Assembly: GCA_024291935.2 (NCBI GenBank)
Contig: CM044310.1
Location: forward strand, 78,676,713-78,740,712
From: Okapia johnstoni
Taxonomy: Eukaryota > Chordata > Mammalia > Artiodactyla > Giraffidae
Length of the DNA: 64,000 nucleotides
Direction: 5' to 3'
Of this stretch, positions 30,517 to 41,734 are shown in pieces. The notes under the pieces are model-generated. The model made no database searches. It was not told where the DNA came from and was given only the letters and a program-made list of their open reading frames with translations. The position numbers and the translations under genes are program-made. Positions within the stretch are counted from its first letter, which is position 1, and every line of letters begins with the position of its first letter.

Positions 30517-33500
30517 AAGCCATGCCGTGTGGGGCCACCCAGGATGGACGGGTCATGGTGGAAAGGTCTGACAGAATGTGGTCCACTGGAGAAGGGCATG
30601 GAAAACCACTTCAGTATTCTTGCCTTGAGAACCCCATGAACACTATGAAAAGGCAAAAAGATAGGACACTGAAAGATGAACTCCCCAGGTCAGTAGGTGC
30701 CCAATATGCTACTGGAGATCAGTGGAGAAACAACTACAGAAAGAATGAAGTTTTGGAGCCAAAGCAAAAACAACACCCAGTTGTGAATGGGACTGGTGAT
30801 AGAAGCAAGATTCGATGCTGTAAAGAGCAATATTGCATAGGAACCTGGAATGTTAGGTCCATGAATCAGGGCAAATTTGAAGTGGTCAAACAGGAGATAA
30901 CAAGAGTGAACATCGACATTCTAGGAATCAGTGAAGTAAGATGGACTGGAATGGGTGAATTTAACTCAGATGACCATTATATCTACTGCTGTGGGCAGGA
31001 ATCCCTTAGAAGAAATGGAGTAGCCATCATAGTCAACAAAAGAGTCCGAAATGCAGTACTTGGATGCAATCTCAAAAATGACAGAATGATCTCTCTTTAT
31101 TTCCAAGGCAAACCATTCAATATCATGGTAATTCAAGTCTATGCCCTGACCAGTAACGCCAAAGAAACTGAAGTTGAACAGTTCTATGAAGACCTACAAA
31201 CCTTCTAGAGCTAACACCCAAAAAAGATGTCCTTTTCATTATAGGGGACTGGAATGCAAAAGTTGGAAGTCAAGAAACACCTGGAGTAACAAGCAAATTT
31301 GGCCTTGGAGTACAGAATGAAGCAGGGCAAAGGCTAATAGAGTTCTACCAAGAGAACACACTGGTCATAGCAAACACCTTCTTCCAACAACACAAGAGAA
31401 GACTCTACACATGGACATCACCAGATGGTCAACACCAAAATCAGATTGATTATATTCTTTGCAGCCAAAGATGGATAAGCTCTATACAGTCAGCAAAAAC
31501 AAGACTGGGAGCTGACTGTGGCTCAGATCATGAACTCCTTATTGCCAAATTCAGACTGAAATTGAAGAAAGTAGAGAAAACCACTAGACCAGTCAGGTAT
31601 GACCTAAATCAAATCCCTTATGACTATACAGTAGGAGTGAGAAATAGATTTAAAGGACTAGATCTGATAGACAGAATGCCTGATGAACTATGGATGGAGG
31701 TTCGTGACCTTGTACAGGAGACAGGAATCAAGACCATCCCCAAGAAAAAGAAATGCAAAAAAGCAAAATGGCTGTCTGAAGAGGCCTTACAAATAGCCGT
31801 GAAAAGACTGGAAGTGAAAAGCAAAGGAGAAAAGGAAAGATATTCCCATTTGAATGCAGAGTTCCAAAAAATAGCAAGGAGAGATAAGAAAGCCTTCCTC
31901 AGCAATCAGTGCAAAGAAATAGAGGAAAACAATAGAATGGGAAAGACTAGAGATCTCTTCAAGCAAATTAGAGATACCAAGGGAACATTTCATGCAACGA
32001 TGGGCACAATAAAGGACAGAAATGGTAGGGACCTAAGAGAAGCAGAAGATATTAAGAAGAGGTGGCAAGAATACACAGAAGAATTGTACAAAAAAGTTCT
32101 TCACAACCCAGATAATCACGATGGTGTGATCACGCACCTAGAGCCAGACATCCTGGAATGTGAAGTCAAGTGGGCCTTAGAAAGCATCACTACAAACAAA
32201 GCTAGTGGAAGTGGTGGAATTCCAGTTGAGCTATTTCAAATCCTGAAAGATGATGCTGTGAAAGTGCTGCACTCAATATGCCAGCAAATATGGAAAACTC
32301 AGCAGTGGCCAAAGGACTGGAAGAGGTCAATTTTCATCCCAATCCCAAAGAAAGGCAATGCCAAAGAATGCTCAAACTACTGCATAATTGCACTCATCTC
32401 ACACGCTAGTAAAGTAATGCTTAAAATTCTCCAAGCCAGGCTTCAGCAATACGTGAACCATGAACTTCCAGATGTTCAAGCTGGTTTTAGAAAAGGCAGA
32501 GGAACCAGAGATCAAATTGCCAACATCCGCTGGGTCATCAAAAAAGCAAGAGAATACCAGAAAAACATCTATTTCTGCTTTATTGACTATGCCAAAGCCT
32601 TTCACTGTGTGGATCACAACAAACTGTGGAAAATTCTGAAAGAGATGGGAATACCAGACCACCTGACCTGCCTCTTGAGAAATTTGTATGCAGGTCAGGA
32701 AGCAACAGTTAGAACTGGACATGGAACAACAGACTGGTTCCAAATAGGAAAAGGAGTACGTCAAGGCTGTGTATTGTCACTCTGATTATTTAACTTACAT
32801 GCAGAGAACATCATGAGAAACGCTGTGCTGGAGGAAGCATGAGCTGGAATCAAGATTGCTGGGAGAAATATCAATAACCTCAGATATGCAGATGACACCT
32901 CCCTTATGGCAGAAAGTGAAGAAGAACTAAAGAGCCTCTTGATGAAAGTGAAAGAGGAGAGTGAAAAAGTTGGCTTAAAGCTCAACATTCAGAAAACTAA
33001 GATCATGGCATCCGGTCCCATCACTTCATGGCAGATAGATGGGGAAACAGTGGAAACAGAGGCTGACTTTATTTTTTGGGCTCCAAAATCACTGCAGATG
33101 GTGATTGCAGCAATGAAATTAAAAGACGCTTACTCCTTGGAAGGAAAGTTATGACCAACCTAAACATTATATTAAAAAGCAGAAACATTACTTTGCCAAC
33201 AATGGTCCGTCTAGTCAAGGCTATGGTTTTTCCAGTGGTCATGTATGGATGTGAGAGTTGGACTATAAAGAAAGCTGAGCACTGAAGAATTGATGCTTTT
33301 GAACTGTGGTGTTGGAGGAGACTCTTGAGAGTCCCTTGGACTGCAAGGAGATCCAACCAGTCCATCCTAAGGGAGATCAGTCCTGGGTGTTCATTGGGAG
33401 GACTGATGTCGAACCTGAAACTCCAATACTTTGGCCACCTGATGCGAAGAGCTGACTCATTGGAAAAGACCCTGATGCCGGGAAAGATTGAGGGCAGGAG

Positions 33501-33665
33501 GAGAAGGGGACGACAGAGGATGGATGGCTGGATGGCATTGCCGACTCGATGGACATGGGTTGGGTGGACTCAGGGAGTTGGTGATGGACAGGGAGGTCTG
33601 GCGTGCTGTGGTTCATGGGGTCGCAAAGAGTCAGACACGACTGAGTGACTGAACTGAACTAACTG
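30517..33665 (+). mobile_element. Near full-length BovB (RTE-clade) LINE, inactive
   Basis: The element is about 3.15 kb, close to full length for BovB. An endonuclease-type domain (about 30840-31560) reads CIGTWNVRSMN, ISEVRWTG and, in another frame, GDWNAKVGSQE. A reverse transcriptase domain follows (about 32190-32900), with GFRKGRGTRDQIAN, CFIDYAKAFHCVDH, VRQGCVLS and the catalytic YADD at 32885-32896. It is broken by a frameshift near 31200, in-frame stops near 32783 and 32839, and further frame changes after 33060. It ends in a TGAACTGAACT tail. An 11-bp direct repeat, agatgctgcct, flanks it at 30506-30516 and 33666-33676. BovB supplies the machinery that mobilises Bov-tA and Bov-A2 SINEs. 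Confidence 0.93.
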
Positions 33666-33676
33666 AGATGCTGCCT
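33666..33676. repeat. Right target-site duplication of the BovB insertion
   Basis: agatgctgcct, directly after the TGAACT-type tail; matches 30506-30516. Confidence 0.75.
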
Positions 33677-33989
33677 CTGATTTTGAAGTCCTAAACGATT
33701 CTTCACTGAATAAAACTTAACTCTCAACACCTAGGTTATAAATATTTTTATGTCTACACATATGAAGTAGACACTTTCCAAAGAACAACAAAAGACAAAT
33801 CTCAACATTTAGAACACTGGCACCGATGGTGGACACTCCCCAAAAGATGCAACTGATGGAGCAATTAGAACAACCATCACCCCTTTTTCCATAAGATTGT
33901 GGAATGGACACTGACAGTGGGGAATTGTTACAGGGAAGAACAAAATCTGACTCCATGTTTTAAAAATTAAAAAAAAAAATTAAATCCTT

Positions 33990-34393
33990 TACTTTAAGCT
34001 TTGCTTCCTGTTGGTTTGTTTACTACAAGGATACTGTCCATAGGTAATGGCCTGCCTCAGGAAACCCTGCCCCTCTGCCTTTGTTTAGGACCTGTCCACC
34101 TGTGGATGGGTACAGGAAGGAAGAAAGTAACACATCTCCTCCTGAGGCTGGCCATTCCAGGAGATATTTGCCAGATTAATGGCCTTTTTACTTTATTTCC
34201 TTACCTCCCCATCTCTGTGTTCTATAAAAGACACTGGCATCCAGACCCCAACAAGGTGGTTTCTTCAAGATATTAGTCGGCTATCTTCTTGGTCTGCCGG
34301 CTTTTCAAGTAAAGTCATATTCCATGCCTCAGCACCTCACCTCTGATTTATTGACCTGTTGTGCAGCAAGCAAAGCGAGCTTGGACTTGGTAA
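33990..34393 (+). mobile_element. Probable solo LTR of an endogenous gammaretrovirus-like (ERV1) element
   Basis: About 400 bp looks like an LTR. It has a TATA box (TATAAAAG, 34223-34230), a polyadenylation-type AGTAAAGT about 80 bp later, and a right end of the form GCAAGCAAAGCGAGCTTGGA, typical of gammaretroviral LTR ends. No gag, pol or env sequence adjoins it. The family name and exact edges are uncertain. Confidence 0.55.
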
Positions 34394-34593
34394 TAATCCC
34401 ACATGCCTTGCAGTCAAAAAATCAAAACATAAAATGGAAGCTATATTGTAACAAATTCAATAAGGACTCCAAAAATGGACCATATCAAAAAGACCTGAAG
34501 CCAAAAACCAAAAAGAACTCAGTGGTTGTCTGAAATATTTAGAAAAAGGGTTAGTACCCTCTTGTCAGTACCCCCTGAAGCCACACTGGACAG

Positions 34594-34680
34594 TTAGGCC
34601 CTGTCCATTCAGGACACCCTCTCCAGACCCCAAGTGCTGCTGCCCCCAGTGCTCACCTGGACCTCAGGAGGTAGAAGAGA
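34594..34680 (+). repeat. Left arm of a long imperfect inverted repeat
   Basis: About 87 bp (from ttaggccctgtccattcagg to gtagaagaga) match the reverse complement of 35006-35097 at roughly 85% by eye. The spacer is about 325 bp. Confidence 0.85.
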
Positions 34681-35005
34681 CACAACTAGGGGGTCTCTTC
34701 TCTTGTCCAGGGGAGCTTCACACCAACCACCCTATCTCCCTGCCCATAATAAACACACCATAACGAGCGTCTTGTCAGCACCTGGGCCAGTGATGCTGTG
34801 AACACTTGGACTGCCTTGTCCTTGTGAGATTTGATATGAAGACAACACAGAAAGAGAATCAGCCAAGGAGGATCTGACCAGGAGTAAATCCCTCTTCACA
34901 GGGACCCTGTGAGACCCAAGCACTTGCTCTGCTCACCCTGCACCAGCTTTTGGGAACTGGCCTTTGTCATTCTCTGGGCAGGAGGTGGGAGGGACCACCC
35001 AGTCT

Positions 35006-35097
35006 TTCTTCTACCTCCTGAGACCCAGGTGGGCATTGGGGGCAGCAGCACCTCCATCTGGAGTCCAGAGAGGGTGTCCTGAATGGACAAGGCCTAA
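35006..35097 (-). repeat. Right arm of the long imperfect inverted repeat
   Basis: Reverse complement of 34594-34680 with scattered mismatches and a small length difference near the middle. It may be the second, oppositely oriented copy of an interspersed element. Confidence 0.85.
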
Positions 35098-35986
35098 CCA
35101 TTCAGTGAGGCCAGCCCTTGTCCATACTGCACTGACCTGCTGCAGGGTCTTGGGTTCCCTGGCATCCAGCTCACCCATCGCCAACCCCAGCTTGAAGTGT
35201 CTTGGGAGCTCCTCGCTGGCAGGCGCCCCAGAGTAGAAAGCTGCATACCCAGCGAGAAATAAAAATTTCCTCCTTGGTCTCCACACGAAAGGGAACTGTG
35301 AGCCGATAAGTCACCTAAGAGAGGGCCAAGTTAACACAGGCTGAAGACCTGTTTCATGTTTCCTAGGCTCACAGGCACCCAGCACTTCCTGTTACCTACA
35401 GTAATCAGTGCTTCGTAGTTCCTTTTCACATTCCTATATCAGACTTTCCCCCATTATCCCATCTCTGCCCATTCTTCCTTGGAGAAGTATATGGAAATGT
35501 CTTTGAAAGCATCTTTGGCCTAAGAAAAATAGTAGATTTCATCAGTGACTTACTAATATAAGTCAGACTTTAGAGCTGGGCCTTCTCCACCTTGGGTGTA
35601 GGGAGTAGCCTGAAGCTAGTGGATGGTCTCTGTGAGACAGGGATGAAGACTTTCCTTCCTGACTGTGTCTTGCTTAACTGAGCAAACACTGAGCCTCCTA
35701 ACTCTCCCTGGACACAGAGCAGTTGACGATGCTAGCATCCTATTCTACCCCACTCCATCCCACTGTCTCAGACAGGACCAGTCACTCCCATCCTGTGTAC
35801 GTTCAGAGTTTATTCAGTGGCGCAGGCAAGCAGTCTGTGGTCCTTCAGGGACCAACTCCATGTCATTCCTATAGAGCTGGCTTAGAGTCCAGGTTTGCCA
35901 CTCTGTCTCTCTCCATGGGCTTCCACTCTGTTCTCTCAGTATCTCCCTCAGTGCTCTCCTCTGGGGACTTGTTGGGGCTCGTGGCC

Positions 35987-36008
35987 ATGGCACTGCCTCA
36001 AGGCCAAG
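35987..36008 (+). pseudogene. Possible relic of a KRAB zinc-finger first coding exon
   Basis: ATG GCA CTG CCT CAA GGC CAA G followed by gtacct reads MALPQGQ with a donor-like end. MALPQG is the common N-terminus of ruminant KRAB-zinc-finger proteins. No KRAB box or zinc-finger array was seen downstream. The match is only seven residues, so chance is a real alternative. Confidence 0.2.
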
Positions 36009-36519
36009 GTACCTGTGGAAGAAGAAGATGCTGAGATAGCCCAGACCACTGCCCAGAGCCAGGTCTGTCTTCCTTGGGTGGAGTGTCCAGGGCAGGAAGG
36101 TGTGGGGAAAGTCAGGGTAGGGGTATTGGTGGGATGCACGGATCCTAACCAGCTATGGCAGACCAGCCTAATGTGAACTAGATTTGGTTTCTTTGATTCC
36201 CCTACAATTCAGCCCCTCTGAGGAAAGGCAGTGGGAGGGTCGTGTCTGTGGGTGACGGAGGGAGTCCTGAGGAGACCTGGAGGCCCCTAACTGCTGGACT
36301 GGGGTCAGGCTGAAGTCAGGGCTCTGTTCCAGTGTGGGAGAGGGAATATTTCTCCAAAAAGTGCTTTGGGGATCTCCACCTGGGTACTCTGGGAAAATCT
36401 GGGCATAACATGGGTTCTACATCTAAGGAACAAGTCGCTTGGCTTGAGGTGATCTGGGTCACACTGGCTGAAGGAACTGGGGTTCCTCAGAAGGAGGGGA
36501 TGGGGGGGTCTTTTGGCTG

Positions 36520-36900
36520 ATGTAGAATGTACAGGGTGAGAGAACTTGGGGTCTTTGAGGCTGAGGAAATTGGGGGTCTCTCATTAGGGGGCTTTAGGTT
36601 TCCAACATACAGGACAGTTGGGGTCTTGAGCATGACAGGATTAAGAGTTTCCAGGCTGAGGTATTCAGGGTCTCTGAAGTAAGGAAATTTGATCTCTCTG
36701 CAGGTGCTGTTTTTAGGGTGCCTCAGGCTGAGGGGAATTGGGGTTCCTCTAGGTATTTGGGGGTCGCAGCTCTAGGGGATTCGGTGTTTCTGTGGGTGAA
36801 GGGACTGACTTGTAGTCCCTAAGCTGACGAGACGCGAGCTCCCTTCAGGTAGGACCAGGGTTCCTCAAAGTTGACGGGATTTGGGGTTTCCCAGCCTGGA
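36520..36900. repeat. Degenerate tandem repeat of GGGGTCTCTGAGGCTGAGG type
   Basis: Diverged copies of a roughly 30-40 bp unit containing ttggggtctttgaggctgagg recur with variable spacing, adjoining the CpG island on its right. Units are too diverged to count reliably. Confidence 0.5.
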
Positions 36901-36939
36901 ATTGGAAGACGCCAGGCTAATAGTTTACGAGGGTTTCAC

Positions 36940-37330
36940 AGGGCTCTTTTCCGTCTGTCCTCTGGCGCTGCCCACCCCGACCCGGCGCGCTCTCCGAGCT
37001 GGACGGTATCCAGCCGAACCTAGTCCAGCCCTTCCGGGCTGAGGCAAAGCGAAAGGCGAGCAGCCGGCTTATACAGGCCTGTCAGGCACAAGCCTCCAAT
37101 CGGCATTGCGACGGAAGCAGCCCGGCCAATACGCGCAGGAAGAGTGCGGAGCGCGCAGAAGGTCCCGCCCCACCGCTCGGGGATTGGCTACTCTGCGTCC
37201 CGCGAGTGTCTGTCAAGAGGCCTCCAGCGCGCAGGCGCGTCTTGGCAGTTTTGTTGGTTTTCAGGCGTTGAGTCTTAGTACTGGAGCCTCAAGTCGGCGG
37301 TGGGTCCTCAGGCAGGGTGTTTCTTTCCAG
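36940..37330 (-). promoter_or_regulatory. Orphan CpG island with CCAAT boxes and a TATA-like box
   Basis: This CpG-rich stretch has three CCAAT-type boxes: CCAAT at 37096-37100, GCCAATA near 37124 and GGATTGGCT near 37180. On the minus strand TATAAG (37068-37073) lies about 25-30 bp downstream of the nearest CCAAT box, giving an orderly minus-strand promoter with a start inferred near 37040. GCGCAGGCGCG near 37230 could serve the plus strand. No open gene follows on either side. Confidence 0.6.
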
Positions 37331-37599
37331 TTCCCTGAACTAGACTCTCGCCTCCACCAGACTTGAAGTCTTGCTCTCGAACTCTCTCCCAGGCCCACCT
37401 GTGCCCTACCTTGTCAAATCCAGTTTTGGCAAGAACTGTATGTGATGAGTACTGCATTATTCAGGGGAAAACTGTGTAATTAACTAAATTCAGATGAGAC
37501 ACAAGGTAAATAACATATGGTCAAAGATTAAAACGCAACTCATGGAATAGTAAGTATATTAGGAAAAACTTGGAGGATTTTTAACCTCAAAGTAGAAGT

Positions 37600-37895
37600 G
37601 GTACTGCTGCTGCTGCTACTGCTGCTGCTGCTCCTAAGTCACTTCAGTCGTGTCTGACTGTGCGACCCCATAGACGGCAGCCCACCAGGCTCCGCCGTCC
37701 CTGGGATTCTCCAGGCAAGAACACTGGAGTGGGTTGCCATTTCCTTCTCCAATGCATGAAAGTGAAAAGTGAAAGTGAAGTCGCTCAGTCGTGTCCGACT
37801 CTTCGCGACCTCATGGACTGTAGCCCTCCAGGCTCCTCCATCCATGGGATTTTCCAGGCAAGAGTACTGGAGTGGGTTGCCATTTCCTTCTCCGG
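37600..37895 (-). mobile_element. Bov-A2 SINE with CTG tract
   Basis: Two tandem Bov-A monomers in reverse orientation, each with TCAGTCGTGTC(T/C)GACT and ACTGGAGTGGGTTGCC. A (CTG)n tract at the left end is the usual 3' tail of the element. Confidence 0.93.
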
Positions 37896-37929
37896 TACTG
37901 ATGAGTAATCTGTATATTTAATGTAGGTA

Positions 37930-38140
37930 TAGGCTTCCCTGGTAGCTCAGACGGGAAAAAAATCCTCCTGCCATGCGGGAGACCTGGGTTCGATCCTTGG
38001 GTTGGGAAGATCCCCTGGAGGAAAGCATGGCAACCCACTCCAGTATTCTTGCCTGGAGAATCCCCATGGACAGAGGATCTTGGCAGGCTACAGTTCATGG
38101 GATTGCAAAGAGTTGGACATGACTGAGTGACTAAGCACAA
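37930..38140 (+). mobile_element. Bov-tA SINE
   Basis: It begins GGCTTCCCTGGTAGCTCAG, has the B box GGGTTCGATCC and ends AGTTGGACATGACTGAGTGA. Confidence 0.93.
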
Positions 38141-38610
38141 TGTAGGTATTAAAAGGCTTCAGAAATGAGCTATAAATAAAACCTCAAAGCTCTGCCAGTG
38201 TTTTCCATAAAAGGAGGCATTGAATTGGAGGATCATGGATCCACAGAAGAGAGTTTGCTTGACACCTACTGGCTTCACAAGATAAAATGGGGACACTGTT
38301 TCTGGCCCTTACCTAGCTTTGCTCACAAAAAAATAACATGATTTCCATGTATTGGAAGCAAGAAAACTGACTGTAGAATTATTATCAAGGGGGGCCAGGA
38401 GTGCTGGTTGGGAGTCTGGATGGACAGATGCTACCAGAAAAGTGGATTTGCTTCTCGGGGGTTGTTAAACCAGAAGATACAACTCAGCCAAAGCTCATTG
38501 GAAGGAAAGGTGTATTACTTGGAGAAGTATGGAGAACATCAGGGAGCTTTCCAGAGCAATGTCTCTCCAAACTACAGTTGGGGAAGCTTTAATCTATTGG
38601 AACAGGCATG

Positions 38611-38822
38611 TTCAGGCTTCCCTGGTGGCTCAGATGGTAAAGAATCCGTCTGCAGTGCAAGAGACCTGGGTTCGATCCCTGGGTTGGAAAGATCCCCTAG
38701 AGGAGGGCATGGCAACCAACTCTAGTATTCTTGCCTGGAGAATCCCATGGACAGAGGAGCCTGACAGGCTACAGTCTACAGGGTCAAAAAGAGTCAAACA
38801 CAACTGAAGTGATTTAGCATGC
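38611..38822 (+). mobile_element. Bov-tA SINE
   Basis: A second plus-strand copy, with CTTCCCTGGTGGCTCAG at the left, GGTTCGATCCCTGG as B box and CAACTGAAGTGATTTAGC at the right. Confidence 0.93.
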
Positions 38823-39010
38823 ACGCTATCTCCATAGTGGCTGTTCCCAGTTTACTTTCCAGCATCGTTGGAGGAGGCTTCTCATTTCTCCACACCCTCT
38901 CCAGCCTTGGTTCTTTGTAGAATGTTTAACAGAGGCCATTCTGATCGATGTGAGGTGATACCTCATTGTAGTTTTGATTTGGATTTCTCTAATATTTAGC
39001 AAGGTTGACA
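38823..39010 (-). mobile_element. L1 3' fragment
   Basis: The plus strand reads as antisense of the L1 ORF2 end (CTCCATAGTGGCTGTTCCC, GAGGTGATACCTCATTGTAG). Diverged and without frame. Confidence 0.75.
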
Positions 39011-39229
39011 TCATTTCCTGTGATTTTTTTTTTAAAGGTATGAGTGAAACCTCTTGCAGCTGACTTCTTGAATGTCTGCCCTGTTTTTTTATGAACACTC
39101 CTAGAACATTTCTTGAGGGCAGTTGTTTACTCAACCCCGCAGACCTTCTGAATACTGTGTCCATCAGCACAGCTTTTAACGTTGTTGTTATGGAAAACGG
39201 CCACAGGGTGGCAGCATTTCTTCATGCCC

Positions 39230-39380
39230 CTTTCTTTTTTCTTTTACTTTCTCTGTAATTTTATTTTGATCTTGGAATAGAATTGATGTCCAATGCTGTG
39301 TTTGTATCAGGTGTACAGGAACTTAATTCAGCCATGCATAAACGCATATCTATTCTTTTTCAGGTTCTTTTTCTCATGTA
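39230..39380 (-). mobile_element. L1 3'-end-like fragment abutting the TPX2 relic
   Basis: Antisense L1-like pattern (ACTTAATTCAGCCATGCAT, ATTCTTTTTCAGGTTCTTTT). It marks the left edge of the TPX2 homology. Confidence 0.5.
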
Positions 39381-40360
39381 CAGAAGATCCTAAAAAGTAC
39401 TGAGAAGCAAGAGTCAGAGAAGGGAATAAAAATGCAGCAAGATGTGGTGGAGGTGTTGGAAACAAATGGAAAATCCAAGAAATGTAATCCTGTAGAAGCA
39501 GGGCTCTGCAATTTTTTTTTACATATTTATTTATTTGTCTGTGTCAGGCCTTAGTTGTGGCACTTGGGATCTTCATTGCATCCTGCAGAGTCTTTCACTG
39601 AGATGCATGGACTCTCTAGTTGTGGCTCATGGGCTAGTTGCTCCGAGGCCTGTGGGATCTTAGTTCCCATACCAGGCATTGAACCTGACTCCTGCATTAC
39701 AAGCTGGATTCTTAAACCTTGGACACTCAGGGAAGTCCTGAAGGCTATTCAAATTTAAAGCGCAGAAACTAGATTTCGGGATTCTTGACAGTGGGTCCAT
39801 TTTGCCTAAGAAACTGCCAGAGAAACCACCCACCATCCCTATTGGCTTTGATTTTGAAACAGAGAAAAGAATCAAACAATGAGAAGCAAAGAAAGTATAG
39901 GAAGATAAACACTTTAAATTTCACGCACAGCCTTGCCTTTCTTGCAGCTTGTTAGATGTTGTGGGTGTTCCTGAAAAGAAAGAAATTCCACTCATTGACC
40001 CCAGGTCATCTGCCTTTGTTCAGAAGAAGAGAATCCCAAAACTCACCCAAGAAGATGAAGACGGAACAGCCAGTAGTGATAAGAGCTTAACAATTGCCCC
40101 ACTACGGAGTACCTTTTAAGCCCAAAATCCCGGTGAGGAGAACTATGGAAATAGGCCCTTTCTTTTTTGATTCAAAAAAGTCACTTACAGAAGGAGAAGA
40201 AAATAAAACAACTGCAGAAAGGGGAGGTGCCCAACTTCTAGGCACTTCCTTTGCTTCATTTTAACACCATTAACCTGCAGGAGAAGATGAAGAACGCAAC
40301 TCAGGTTGAGCCTTCTGCTTGGAGCCTGGCAGAAGAGGAGCCTGAAGGCACAGACTTGGG
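39381..40360 (+). pseudogene. TPX2: TPX2 processed pseudogene fragment
   Basis: Translation in shifting frames gives blocks that match recalled TPX2, the spindle-assembly factor that targets Aurora A: ILKSTEKQESEKGIKMQQ at 39387; ILPKKLPEKPPTIPIGFD with ETEKRIK near 39800; LLDVVGVPEKKEIPL near 39955; FNTINLQEKMKNATQVEP near 40255. The blocks follow TPX2 order without introns, as in a retrocopy. The copy is 5' truncated, carries stops and frameshifts, lacks the part between the first two blocks and is split there by a CHR-type SINE (39510-39745). It has no coding capacity. The right edge is uncertain. TPX2 itself is not in this window. Confidence 0.85.
39510..39745 (-). mobile_element. CHR-type (tRNA-Glu) SINE within the TPX2 relic
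   Basis: Reverse-oriented cetartiodactyl SINE: a T-rich left end, GTTGTGGC and TTAGTTCCC motifs, and a right end CTCAGGGAAGTCC. Confidence 0.85.
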
Positions 40361-40969
40361 TTCTCTCTGTGCCCCGGTGACAAAGAATTCTCCTCCTGGT
40401 GTGATGGAAAGAGCAGCTCTGGTTCCCAGATGGTGTCTGCAGCGAAGTCTAGCGGTGGAGTCAACTGAAGAACTTGGGTGGTACCCACATAGTCAAGGGC
40501 CGCTCACTAACAGTAATCTGTGTGGCTTCCATCCTCCTCCTCTGTTTTATAAATGTCAGAATATATAGTTGATTTAGTTTGTAGTTTATTCACTTGAAGT
40601 GTAATTTTTACTGCTTTTATCCTTTACTTTTTATATTTAAATCTAAAAATAAAGATGCTTGATTTAGTTTATAGTTTATGTCTGATTCTTTTCTCTTCTC
40701 TGTGGAAAATGAATTTGGAGTTAAGGGGCCCTTTGCTATGAGGGGGGAGCCTCGTTAACCGCCTCATGAGGAAGAGACTTGACTGATGTGTCCCTCGCCG
40801 GGGCTGTCTGCGGGCTTCGGGCGGAGCTGCTGTTCAGGCCCCTTCTTCCCTTGCTGGTGCTGATGATGAGGGAATGCTGAGCAGGACATGTTTTAAGTCC
40901 TCCTGTGACCTAGGCTGGAATCGATATGTTTGTCTTACTAAAAATTAAAAAAAAAAGACAGTTCCATCC

Positions 40970-41165
40970 TCCTCTCCACAGTGAGTCTTAGCATTTACAT
41001 CGCGTCAGCACCGGAGGCATTCTCTTCCTCCATGTCTTCTCCGCCATTTTCCTTTGTAGACTGAGGATGGCCTTTCAAACAGGTGCAGAGTGTTCCCTCG
41101 CTGCGGTTTTGATTTGCATGTCTCGAACAATTCCTGATGTGCGTCTCATTTTCATGGATTTTGAT
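40970..41165 (-). mobile_element. L1 3'-fragment
   Basis: Antisense L1 ORF2 end and 3' UTR pattern (GGTTTTGATTTGCATGTCTC, CATTTTCATGG), heavily decayed. Confidence 0.5.
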
Positions 41166-41467
41166 TTTAACTAGTGTGTGTGGAATTGACTGTGGAAACT
41201 TTCTTTTTCACAGTCTGCCCAATTTTTATTTATTTTCAATTAGTTACCCATGGAAATTTTTAAAGTGCTAGTATCATTTAGAGCCCAGCAGTCCTTGTGA
41301 ATATGAAGTATTCATAAGTGTGGCAGTGAAATAAAAAATAGTTTTCTCTTTCGCCTTTTGAGTTCTTCTCTAACTGTTCCTGATTTACAGTCTGCATCGA
41401 TAACTGTTTCCTTCTTTACAGAAGACTGACCTGTTATGTAAGCGACATCCTGCACCTGTGTGTGTGT

Positions 41468-41600
41468 GTGTTAGTTGCTCAGTTGTGTCCGACTGTTTGT
41501 GATCTCATGGACTGTAGCTCACCAGGCTTCTCTGTCCATGAAATTCTCCAGATAAGAATACTGGAGTGGGTTGCCATGCCCTTCTCCAGGGATATCCCGA
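41468..41600 (-). mobile_element. Truncated Bov-tA SINE with GT tract
   Basis: (TG)n precedes TTAGTTGCTCAGTTGTGTCC; ACTGGAGTGGGTTGCCATG follows. The tRNA-derived half is missing. Confidence 0.88.
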
Positions 41601-41734
41601 GCCTACTGCCCTCTAACTCTGCATGAGCCCTACTTTGCATCTATTATCTTTTAATTTCATGCTAGTCACATCTTTAAGTGATGCTTAACTTTATGTTACT
41701 CTCTCTGCAAACCTTCCTTTGTCGTTTGTTTGTC

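Noticed and set aside
30522..32785. BovB frames as host genes
   Set aside because: Endonuclease and reverse transcriptase motifs, flanking duplications and tail identify a LINE; frameshifts and stops show it is dead.
34011..34393. Full endogenous retrovirus around the LTR
   Set aside because: No gag, pol or env-like sequence, primer site or second LTR was seen within reach, so only a solo LTR is supported.
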